Origin: Chryseobacterium aquifrigidense
GTDB taxonomy: Bacteria; Bacteroidota; Bacteroidia; Flavobacteriales; Weeksellaceae
Direction of reading: 5' to 3'
Length of the DNA: 64,000 nucleotides
Assembly: GCF_006716485.1 (NCBI RefSeq)
Contig: NZ_VFPD01000002.1
Coordinates: 1 to 64,000, forward strand
Below are positions 17,434 through 23,946 of this stretch, in pieces; within the stretch, counting starts at the first letter, position 1; each line of letters begins with the position of its first letter. The notes under the pieces are model-generated. The model did no database searches and had not been told where the DNA came from. It saw nothing but the letters and a program-made list of their open reading frames with translations. Both the position numbers and the translations under genes were made by a program.

Positions 17434-19131
17434 ATGTATCCCGGTTTTAAATTTGTAGGAATTTTTCTTTTATTCATTAGCTGCAATTTTTCTGAAAACA
17501 GGAATTCTCCGGTAAAAGTCCCTCCAACTGAAGCGGACAAAATGTACAATGAAGCAATATCTTTATATAATAATGATAATGTAAAAGCATTTACTCTCCT
17601 TTCAAAAGCCGAAAGTATTTATAAGCTCAAGAATGATTCAGCAAGTATAGCGTCCTGCTTAATAACCAAGGCCATTATCCTAAATGACATCGGGGATTAT
17701 CTTAGCAGTAATGAAAGAGCGATTGATGCTTTATCCTTTTTAAAACTTCCGGGAGATTCGGCTTATCTTCCTTCCATTTATAATAACCTTGCGATATCTG
17801 AAAAAAATCTCAAACATTATGCAGAAGCCCTTACCTGGTATCATAAAGCACTGCAGGCAAGTTCAGATAATTATCAGAAAATCAGAATTAAAAATAATAT
17901 TGCAGACACCTATGGAAAACTGAAAAGTTATTCACAAGGAATCCGGATCTATCAATCTTTGCTTAAGGATAAAGAGCTACTGGAACATGAAATAGATTAT
18001 GCGAGAATTTTAGATAATTACAATTATATCAGCTGGCTTGAAAATAATGATTATAAGGCAGAAGAAGGTCTATTGACGGCGGTTGCTTTAAGACAAAAAA
18101 TCAATGATAAATCTGGTCTTATATCCAGCCATTCTCATCTTGCTGAATATTATCTCCCTTTAGATAAGACTAAAGCTCTGTATCATATTCATGAAAAATA
18201 TCGACTGGCAAAGGCAATAAAAAATCCTAATGACCGACTAGAGGCTCTGGATTTTCTGGTGAAAAATGATAAAGGAATTCATTTACAAGATTACTTTTCA
18301 GAATATCAACAGCTTAATGACAGCATTCAATTATCAAGAGATAAAGCAAAAAACAGATTTGCTCTGATAGAATTTGATGTGGAAAAAAAGAAAGCTGAAA
18401 ATCTTTTGCTTCAGAAAGGTCTTGTCCAAAAGGAATATCAAATCACCAAAAAAAATATTTTAATTATAAGCATAAGTTTGGGAACGCTTGCTCTTATAAT
18501 TGGTGCTTTCTTTTGGTATAAAAAACGTAAGCAGACCCTGCTTCTAGAATCTGACAATAAGCTAAAAGAACAGCAGCTAAAAGTTTCCAAGAAAATTCAC
18601 GATGTGGTAGCCAACGGTATTTATCAGGTAATGACCAGGATCGAAAATCAGGAAGATTTTGATAAAGAAAAAGTATTGGATGAACTGGAGTTTGTGTATG
18701 AAAAGTCCAGAGATATTTCCTATGAGAAAGCGGTCTCAGAAAATAAACCTGAGTTTAGTAAGAGAATATCCACTCTTATCGCATCCTTTAATAATGAAAA
18801 TGTAAAAACTTACCTTGCCGGAAATGATGAAAATATATGGGAAACCCTGAAAGAATTTACACGGGAAGAAATCTATCAGATTATACGGGAACTTTTGGTC
18901 AATATGAAAAAACATAGTCGTGCTACCCATGTTGCCCTTAAATTTGAAAGAAAAAATAACAGGATACAAATTCAGTATACAGACAATGGCATCGGCATTT
19001 CAGAAGGAATTACTTACAAAAATGGTTTGACAAATACGGATTCCCGTATTGAAGCTATTCATGGAGAAATTATTTTTGACAATGAAACCGAAAAAGGGTT
19101 GAAAATTTATATTTCATTTCCTGCTTCTTAA
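17434..19131 (+). CDS. TPR-containing sensor histidine kinase
   Basis: A membrane sensor kinase of about 565 residues. The ATG at 17434 gives MYPGFKFVGIFLLFISC, a hydrophobic leader with a lipobox-like end at C17; the upstream TTG would add only six residues. Residues about 30-320 form TPR repeats (NLAISEKNLKHYAEALTWYHKAL is one unit). One TM helix follows (ILIISISLGTLALIIGAFFWY). The cytoplasmic part has a DHp histidine in KKIHDVVANGIYQVM and a HATPase domain with ELLVNMKKHSRATH and YTDNGIGI. It is of the NarX/DesK-like HisKA_3 type. The response regulator gene starts 12 nt downstream. The periplasmic TPR part probably senses a protein or peptide ligand. Confidence 0.9.
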   Translation: MYPGFKFVGIFLLFISCNFSENRNSPVKVPPTEADKMYNEAISLYNNDNVKAFTLLSKAESIYKLKNDSASIASCLITKAIILNDIGDYLSSNERAIDALSFLKLPGDSAYLPSIYNNLAISEKNLKHYAEALTWYHKALQASSDNYQKIRIKNNIADTYGKLKSYSQGIRIYQSLLKDKELLEHEIDYARILDNYNYISWLENNDYKAEEGLLTAVALRQKINDKSGLISSHSHLAEYYLPLDKTKALYHIHEKYRLAKAIKNPNDRLEALDFLVKNDKGIHLQDYFSEYQQLNDSIQLSRDKAKNRFALIEFDVEKKKAENLLLQKGLVQKEYQITKKNILIISISLGTLALIIGAFFWYKKRKQTLLLESDNKLKEQQLKVSKKIHDVVANGIYQVMTRIENQEDFDKEKVLDELEFVYEKSRDISYEKAVSENKPEFSKRISTLIASFNNENVKTYLAGNDENIWETLKEFTREEIYQIIRELLVNMKKHSRATHVALKFERKNNRIQIQYTDNGIGISEGITYKNGLTNTDSRIEAIHGEIIFDNETEKGLKIYISFPAS

Positions 19132-19143
19132 AAAAGAAAAAGA

Positions 19144-19809
19144 ATGTTCAAAAAAATTTTAATAGCTGAAGATCACGAAAGCAGCAGTATTTCTGTACAG
19201 AAAACATTAGAAGACCTTACTATTTCCACCACAGATTATGTTTATTATTGTGATGATGCATTAGCTAAAATTCAAAAATCCATTCGTGAAAATGATCTTT
19301 ATGATTTGTTAATTACAGATCTTTCTTTTGAAGAAGACCACAACATGCAAAATCTTAAAGATGGAAAAGAATTGATAAAAACCATTAAAAAGCTCCAGCC
19401 TTCTTTAAAGGTCATTGTTTTTTCAGCAGAGCATAGATCCGGAGTTATCGACAGTCTTTTCAACGAATATGGAATCAATGGTTTTGTTCGTAAAGCCCGA
19501 AACGACTCCAAAGAACTTAAAAAAGCTATTGCTTCAACCTATGTGAATGAGAATTACCTTTCTCTAGATCTTAAACAGGAAGTAAAAAAGCTTAACAATT
19601 ATGAATTCTCCACTTATGATATTACTTTAGTATCTCTTTTGTCTCAGGGAGTTTTACAGAAAAACATCCCTGTTTATCTTCAAAACAACGATATTAAGCC
19701 CAATAGCTTAAGCAGTGTAGAGAAAAAACTCAACAGTATGAAAGAAGATCTTCAGATAACAAGCAATGAACAACTTGTTGCTTTTTGTAAAGATTTGGGA
19801 ATTATTTAA
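19144..19809 (+). CDS. Response regulator, REC plus LuxR-type HTH
   Basis: A 221-residue partner of the preceding kinase. The receiver domain (about residues 1-130) has the acidic pair in LIAEDHES, the probable phosphoacceptor Asp in LLITDLSFEED, and KVIVFSAEH with GFVRKARND as the switch and lysine region. The C-terminal third (about residues 150-221, LLSQGVLQKNIPVYL then SSVEKKLNSMKEDL) resembles a diverged LuxR/NarL helix-turn-helix. It probably regulates transcription; TTACGG palindromes near both ends of the locus are candidate targets. A terminator lies about 100 nt after the stop. Confidence 0.87.
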   Translation: MFKKILIAEDHESSSISVQKTLEDLTISTTDYVYYCDDALAKIQKSIRENDLYDLLITDLSFEEDHNMQNLKDGKELIKTIKKLQPSLKVIVFSAEHRSGVIDSLFNEYGINGFVRKARNDSKELKKAIASTYVNENYLSLDLKQEVKKLNNYEFSTYDITLVSLLSQGVLQKNIPVYLQNNDIKPNSLSSVEKKLNSMKEDLQITSNEQLVAFCKDLGII

Positions 19810-19814
19810 ACCAA

Positions 19815-19830
19815 TTACGGTTTTCCGTAA
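19815..19830. promoter_or_regulatory. TTACGG-TTTT-CCGTAA palindrome
   Basis: A perfect inverted repeat with 6-bp arms, 6 nt after the response-regulator stop codon. It lies 22 nt upstream of an orphan TACTTTTG -7-like element, so it could be an operator for a short transcript. Confidence 0.4.
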
Positions 19831-19851
19831 GGTCAGTTTTCTCAATTGTTC

Positions 19852-19943
19852 TACTTTTGGAGTAAGAAATGATGAAAAACTAATAACGCCCAATATAATT
19901 TTATACAGTTCGAAAAAAGGTATCTCGTTTGAGATACCTTTTT
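19852..19943 (+). ncRNA. Possible small transcript unit (promoter-like to terminator)
   Basis: TACTTTTG at 19852-19859 fits TAnnTTTG with no gene downstream on this strand. About 50 nt later a terminator begins at 19913. The interval holds only a five-codon frame (ATG ATG AAA AAC TAA). The unit would give an RNA of about 80 nt. It may equally be a decayed gene start or chance. Confidence 0.25.
19913..19943. terminator. Bidirectional intrinsic terminator
   Basis: AAAAAGGTATCTC pairs with GAGATACCTTTTT around a GTTT loop. It has A and T tracts on both sides and lies between the convergent response regulator and elaA-like genes. Confidence 0.9.
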
Positions 19944-20391
19944 ACTTTCTTACCATTTCCGTATGCGGAATATCATCTTCAAGATATTTTTTTCCTGTAT
20001 CTACAAATCCGAATGCACTGTAAAATCTTAACAGATAATCCTGTGCTGAAATTCTGATTTCAGAAGTATGAAAACGGTTTTCTATGGTTTCTACAGCATA
20101 TTGTATCAACTGTTTTCCAAGACTCTTACCTCTCGCCTGCTCTGTCGTCAAAACTCTGCCGAAGGAAGTTTCATCATATTTTATTCCTTTGTCAAAAACA
20201 CGGCAATAGGCTAGCACTTCCCCGTCTTCCTCAGCCCAGATATGAACCGCTTTCTGATCATAATTATCCAGATCAGGGTAAGGACAGTTCTGTTCAATAA
20301 CGAAAACATCAATGCGTGCTTTCAGTACCGCATATAATTCCGGGACAGTAAACTCATCAAACGTTTTGATTTTCCAGACAATATTACTCAT
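19942..20391 (-). CDS. ElaA-like GNAT acetyltransferase
   Basis: A 149-residue single-domain GNAT protein. The N-terminal WKIKTFDEFTVPELYAVLKAR and VFVIEQNCPYPDLD are the signature of the ElaA branch. The acetyl-CoA loop is in RVLTTEQARGKSLGKQLI (R/Q-x-x-G-x-G/S-like). The substrate is unknown for the family. Its start overlaps the end of engB by 8 bp on the same strand, so the two are probably cotranscribed with engB upstream. Confidence 0.88.
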   Translation of the reverse strand: MSNIVWKIKTFDEFTVPELYAVLKARIDVFVIEQNCPYPDLDNYDQKAVHIWAEEDGEVLAYCRVFDKGIKYDETSFGRVLTTEQARGKSLGKQLIQYAVETIENRFHTSEIRISAQDYLLRFYSAFGFVDTGKKYLEDDIPHTEMVRK

Positions 20392-21007
20392 CGAAGCTTA
20401 TATTATTATGGGTTAAAAACTCATTGGTCTTCTGTATAAAGTTAAGGATGTTGTCCCCTCCCTCTTTCTTTTCTGCTGAGGTAATATACAACTCTGGAAG
20501 ATCTTCCCATGTTTTATGAAGTTCAGCCTTATAATCTTCAACATTTTTAACCACTGCATTCGGCTTTAGTTTATCTGCCTTAGTAAAGACAATCGAAAAT
20601 GGGATTCCACTTTCTCCGCACCACTGGATGAATTCCAGATCAATTTTCTGCGGCGTATGCCTTACATCTACCAATACAAAAAGGTTAACCAGATTCCTTC
20701 TGTTCAAAATATAATTGGTGATCAGCTTTTCAAAATCCTTTCGCTGAACTTTTGAAACCTTGGCATAGCCATATCCCGGTAAATCGGTAAGATACCAGTT
20801 TTCATTCACTAAAAAATGATTGATCAGCTGGGTTTTCCCTGGGGTCTGTGATGTTTTGGCAAGATCTTTATGATTCATCATTGCATTGATCAGTGATGAT
20901 TTTCCTACGTTCGACCTTCCGATAAAAGCATATTCGGGAATATTTGGTTCAGGGCATTCCTGCCATTTTCCGCTACTCTTTACAAACTCTGCTGTCTTGA
21001 TAATCAT
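20384..21007 (-). CDS. engB: Ribosome biogenesis GTPase EngB (YihA/YsxC)
   Basis: An essential-type GTPase involved in large-subunit ribosome assembly. The start is placed at the ATG giving MIIKTAEFVKSSGKW (207 residues); a longer frame adds only ten unlikely residues. All G motifs are present: G1 GRSNVGKSS, G2 threonine in SQTPGKTQ, G3 DLPGYG, G4 TKAD and G5 TSAEKKEG. The length matches the family. The elaA-like gene overlaps its 3' end. A hairpin separates it from the upstream hydrolase gene. Confidence 0.96.
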   Translation of the reverse strand: MIIKTAEFVKSSGKWQECPEPNIPEYAFIGRSNVGKSSLINAMMNHKDLAKTSQTPGKTQLINHFLVNENWYLTDLPGYGYAKVSKVQRKDFEKLITNYILNRRNLVNLFVLVDVRHTPQKIDLEFIQWCGESGIPFSIVFTKADKLKPNAVVKNVEDYKAELHKTWEDLPELYITSAEKKEGGDNILNFIQKTNEFLTHNNISFDE

Positions 21008-21032
21008 TTTTGAATGTATTTTAGAAAAATAA

Positions 21033-21057
21033 ACCATTAAGAAAAGCTCTTAATGGT
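21033..21057 (-). terminator. Hairpin between hydrolase and engB
   Basis: Perfect 10-bp inverted repeat ACCATTAAGA / TCTTAATGGT with a 5-nt loop. On the minus strand it is followed by TTTATTTTTCT, consistent with termination of the hydrolase transcript. Confidence 0.7.
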
Positions 21058-21069
21058 CATTTATATGTT

Positions 21070-21831
21070 TTAAACTTTATCTTTTATCCAGTTATACAGG
21101 ATTTCATTGAATTCATCTGGTTTTTCCATCATCGCTGCATGCCCGCATTTATCAATCCAGAATAAGTCCGAATTAGGAATAAACTTGTGCATATCTTCTG
21201 CCACTTCGGGAGGAGTAACATTATCCTGTTTACCCCAGATCAGACAGGTAGGTGTCACAATCTTCGGAAGATCATTCAGCATATTGTGTTTGATAGCACT
21301 TCTGGCCAGCATTACCGTCTTTATTCCTTTCATTCTGTCATTTACAACTGCAAAAACTTCATCTACAAGATCTTCTGTTGCCACCTTTGGATCATAGAAA
21401 ACTTCTTCCGTTTTCTTTCTGATATAAGAACGGTCATTTTTTCTTGGAAAGCTGTCTCCGAAAGTTCTTTCATAAAGACCGGAACTTCCCGTAAGAACAA
21501 GATTTTTTACCAGATCAGGTCTTGCTAAAGTTAATATAAGCCCTACGTGACCTCCCATTGAGTTTCCTACAATAGTTACCGGACCAGAAATATGACTTTC
21601 TATAAACTTGATAATATATTTTGCAATCGTGGTAAGATTCGTATTGAGTACCGGCAGATCATAGATCGGCAACTGAGGAACATATACTTTGAAGCCTCTA
21701 TCCGAAAAAAAATCTACCATTTTATCGAAATTACTCAAACCACCCATTAACCCGTGCAACAGCACTAATGGATGTCCTTCTCCCGCTTCTACATAGGAAT
21801 ATTTCTTTTCTTTTTTTGTACTAAATATCAT
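21070..21831 (-). CDS. Alpha/beta hydrolase
   Basis: A 253-residue hydrolase. The start ATG giving MIFSTKKEKKYSYVEAG is preferred, as the upstream ATG would run through the promoter element. It has the HGLMGG oxyanion region, the nucleophile elbow GNSMGGH with catalytic serine, an acid in IWGKQDNVTPP, and the catalytic histidine in CGHAAMMEKP. The family includes esterases, C-C bond hydrolases and haloperoxidase-like enzymes; nothing here selects a substrate. There is no signal peptide. It has its own promoter and is followed by a hairpin and then engB. Confidence 0.9.
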   Translation of the reverse strand: MIFSTKKEKKYSYVEAGEGHPLVLLHGLMGGLSNFDKMVDFFSDRGFKVYVPQLPIYDLPVLNTNLTTIAKYIIKFIESHISGPVTIVGNSMGGHVGLILTLARPDLVKNLVLTGSSGLYERTFGDSFPRKNDRSYIRKKTEEVFYDPKVATEDLVDEVFAVVNDRMKGIKTVMLARSAIKHNMLNDLPKIVTPTCLIWGKQDNVTPPEVAEDMHKFIPNSDLFWIDKCGHAAMMEKPDEFNEILYNWIKDKV

Positions 21832-21853
21832 AAAACGCCTTAATAAAGCCCTG

Positions 21854-21861
21854 CAAAAATA
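21854..21861 (-). promoter_or_regulatory. -7 promoter element of the hydrolase gene
   Basis: Minus-strand TATTTTTG matches TAnnTTTG, 23 nt upstream of the ATG at 21831. It also argues against the longer start, which would place the element inside the coding region. Confidence 0.6.
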
Positions 21862-22050
21862 CAAATTAAACCTCAAAAAAATTTTGATTATCCTAATTTA
21901 AGATAAAAATAATATAATATTCTCCTTTTTAACTTTTTTTTTCAGAACAGCTTTATTATGGCCTAAATAGGACTTTCAACAAGTGTCTTCATATCAGTAT
22001 TTTACATTATTGAAAATCAATCTTTAATAAAACTTATTAACATTGAGTCA

Positions 22051-22080
22051 AAAAGTGGGAAAAAGTGGGAAATTTTGGAA
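22051..22080 (+). promoter_or_regulatory. MraZ-box-like operator upstream of mraZ
   Basis: Two identical 10-bp direct repeats AAAAGTGGGA (22051-22060, 22061-22070) are followed in phase by an imperfect AATTTTGGAA. This places TGGG, TGGG and TGGA at 22056, 22066 and 22076, a 10-bp period. MraZ in E. coli and other bacteria binds spaced TGGG-type direct repeats before its own gene, so this is a likely autoregulatory site for the dcw cluster. Confidence 0.72.
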
Positions 22081-22089
22081 ATTATTATA

Positions 22090-22097
22090 TAAATTTG
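22090..22097 (+). promoter_or_regulatory. -7 promoter element of mraZ/dcw
   Basis: TAAATTTG matches TAnnTTTG and lies 10 nt after the TGGG repeats, so MraZ bound there would block it. The mraZ ATG follows only 7 nt later, implying a leaderless or nearly leaderless message. Confidence 0.5.
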
Positions 22098-22103
22098 TCC
22101 CAA

Positions 22104-22562
22104 ATGAAAAATTTCATTGGGACATATGAGTGTAAAATTGACGACAAAGGCCGCTTAAAAGTTCCTTCATCTTTAATCAAACAGATGGAAAACTTCGACG
22201 ATAAGGCGTTTGTAGTCAAAAGATCTGTGTTCCAACCTTGTCTGGAAGTTTATCCTATGAATGCATGGGACAAACTGATGGGCAAAATTAATAAACTGAA
22301 CAGGTTCATAAAAAAGAATGCTGATTTCATACGAATGTTTACGGCAGGAGTAAAAACAGTAGAGTTGGATAATGCGGGAAGACTGCAGATCTCTAAAGAC
22401 CTCACGGTTTTTGCAAATCTTCAGAAAGAGATTGTGATCACCAGTGCAGGAGAACTCTTTGAGATTTGGGATAAAGAGGCCTACGAAAAGGTAATTGCTA
22501 CCAACGAAGCTGATTTTGCAAGCCTGGCCGAAGATGTGATGGGCTCTTTTGACGAAGAATAA
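22104..22562 (+). CDS. mraZ: Transcriptional regulator MraZ
   Basis: A 152-residue AbrB-fold DNA-binding protein, the first gene of the dcw cluster and usually its regulator. The ATG at 22104 gives MKNFIGTYECKIDDKGRLKVPS, the canonical MraZ N-terminus; the GTG-started frame upstream would run through the operator repeats. The second repeat, VELDNAGRLQISKDL, gives the two SpoVT/AbrB-like domains expected. The length equals that of E. coli MraZ. The start codon sits in an inverted repeat (22096-22124). rsmH follows after 50 bp. Confidence 0.96.
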   Translation: MKNFIGTYECKIDDKGRLKVPSSLIKQMENFDDKAFVVKRSVFQPCLEVYPMNAWDKLMGKINKLNRFIKKNADFIRMFTAGVKTVELDNAGRLQISKDLTVFANLQKEIVITSAGELFEIWDKEAYEKVIATNEADFASLAEDVMGSFDEE

Positions 22563-22612
22563 TGACAGTAGGTTATTAATTGATTAGTATTAAATAAAAA
22601 ACACAATTAAGC

Positions 22613-23506
22613 ATGTATCATAACCCCGTTTTGTTGAAGCAGAGTGTTGATGATTTGGTGACGAATCCTGACGGAATATATGTGGACTGCACCTTTGGAG
22701 GCGGAGGCCATTCAAGAGAAATCTTAAGCAGACTTTCCGACAAAGGGAGATTGTTCAGTTTTGATCAGGACCTGGATGCACTTAAAAATACAATTGATGA
22801 CCCAAGGTTTACATTAGTTAATCAGAATTTCAGATTTCTGGAAAACTCATTGCTGATGTATGGCATTTCACAGGTAGATGGTGTTTTGGCAGACTTAGGG
22901 GTATCTTCCCATCAGTTTGATGAAGCAGACAGAGGTTTCTCAACAAGAAGTAATGCTCCTTTGGATATGAGAATGAATGTGATGCAGAATCTGGATGCCA
23001 AAAGAGTGATTAATGAATATGGAGAGGAGGAACTTGCAGACATCTTTTACCACTACGGCGAATTGAGAGAAGCAAGAAAACTGGCGAGAGAGATTGTTCA
23101 CCACAGGAAAACAAAAAGCATAGAGACCACAGAGGATCTGAAAAAGCTTTTCAGCTATATTCCACCTCATAAAGTGAATAAATTCTATGCCCAGCTCTTT
23201 CAGGCAGTAAGAATTGAAGTCAACCAGGAGCTTGAGGTATTAAAAGAAATGCTGGTTCAGGCTTTTAATATATTGAAGCCGGAAGGAAGATTAGTCGTTA
23301 TTTCTTACCACTCTCTGGAAGACCGTTTGGTAAAGAGATTCCTGAAAAACGGAATGTTTGAAGGAGAACCGGAAAGAGATATCTACGGAAATTATAAAAA
23401 AGCATTCGAGCTGATCAAGAGTAAAGCAATCATTCCTGATGATCAGGAAATAGAAGAAAACTCGAGAGCAAGAAGTGCCAAGATGAGAACAGGAATTAAA
23501 GTATAA
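22613..23506 (+). CDS. rsmH: 16S rRNA (cytosine-1402-N4) methyltransferase RsmH
   Basis: A 297-residue SAM-dependent methyltransferase (formerly MraW) that modifies C1402 in the ribosomal P site. The N-terminal MYHNPVLLKQSVDDL and the SAM motif VDCTFGGGGHS are diagnostic. ADLGVSSHQFD and ISYHSLEDRLVKRFLK are further family blocks. It keeps the standard place after mraZ. The stop at 23506 is followed directly by a heptamer repeat element that fills the gap to ftsL. Confidence 0.97.
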   Translation: MYHNPVLLKQSVDDLVTNPDGIYVDCTFGGGGHSREILSRLSDKGRLFSFDQDLDALKNTIDDPRFTLVNQNFRFLENSLLMYGISQVDGVLADLGVSSHQFDEADRGFSTRSNAPLDMRMNVMQNLDAKRVINEYGEEELADIFYHYGELREARKLAREIVHHRKTKSIETTEDLKKLFSYIPPHKVNKFYAQLFQAVRIEVNQELEVLKEMLVQAFNILKPEGRLVVISYHSLEDRLVKRFLKNGMFEGEPERDIYGNYKKAFELIKSKAIIPDDQEIEENSRARSAKMRTGIKV

Positions 23507-23569
23507 ATGATAACCGATAATTGATCAATGATTTTAGAATATCGATCATCATCTATCAATCATCAATTA
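23507..23569. repeat. Nine contiguous heptamers upstream of ftsL
   Basis: Exactly 63 bp split into nine 7-mers: ATGATAA, CCGATAA, TTGATCA, ATGATTT, then the centre TAGAATA, then TCGATCA, TCATCTA, TCAATCA, TCAATTA. The first four carry GAT at positions 3-5; the last four start with TC and end with A. The two halves are inverted relative to each other. The array starts directly after the rsmH stop and ends 11 nt before the ftsL start. Confidence 0.72.
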
Positions 23570-23580
23570 TAAAAAAAGCT

Positions 23581-23946
23581 TTGGCAAAAAGAACAACAAA
23601 TCGCCCCCAGAAAAGACTCACTTTTATAGATATTATAAAAGGAAACTTTCTGAATCGTGATGAGATCAAAATACATTACAGGTATTTTCTCCTCTTGTTT
23701 GTTCTGATGATGGCCATGATTTATACCAACCATCTCGTCAATAAAAAAATAAAAATTGTAAACGCCTTAAAGGAAGAAACAGAAGAATATAAATCACGAA
23801 ATGCTTACGCCCAAAGTAAGCTGATCAAAGTAAAAATGGAATCAGAGCTGGGGAAAGAGGTTGCACGGGATTCACTGATGACCCTGGAAAACCACCCTCA
23901 TAAATTGCTAATAAAACTGGATAGTACAGATGCAAAAGCAAAATGA
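23581..23946 (+). CDS. ftsL: FtsL-like divisome protein
   Basis: A bitopic inner-membrane protein of 121 residues in the ftsL position. It has a basic cytoplasmic N-terminus (AKRTTNRPQKRLTF), one TM helix (YFLLLFVLMMAMIYTNHLV), then a periplasmic coiled-coil-like stretch. In other bacteria FtsL joins FtsB and FtsQ to activate FtsWI. There is no ATG in frame; TTG at 23581 is the best start, as a longer frame would translate the heptamer array. The 3' end overlaps ftsI by 17 bp. The assignment rests on position and topology because FtsL is poorly conserved. Confidence 0.82.
   Translation: MAKRTTNRPQKRLTFIDIIKGNFLNRDEIKIHYRYFLLLFVLMMAMIYTNHLVNKKIKIVNALKEETEEYKSRNAYAQSKLIKVKMESELGKEVARDSLMTLENHPHKLLIKLDSTDAKAK

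Noticed and set aside
23521..23580. Longer ftsL start at the upstream TTG
   Set aside because: It would translate the right half of the heptamer array; the TTG at 23581 gives the expected basic N-terminus.
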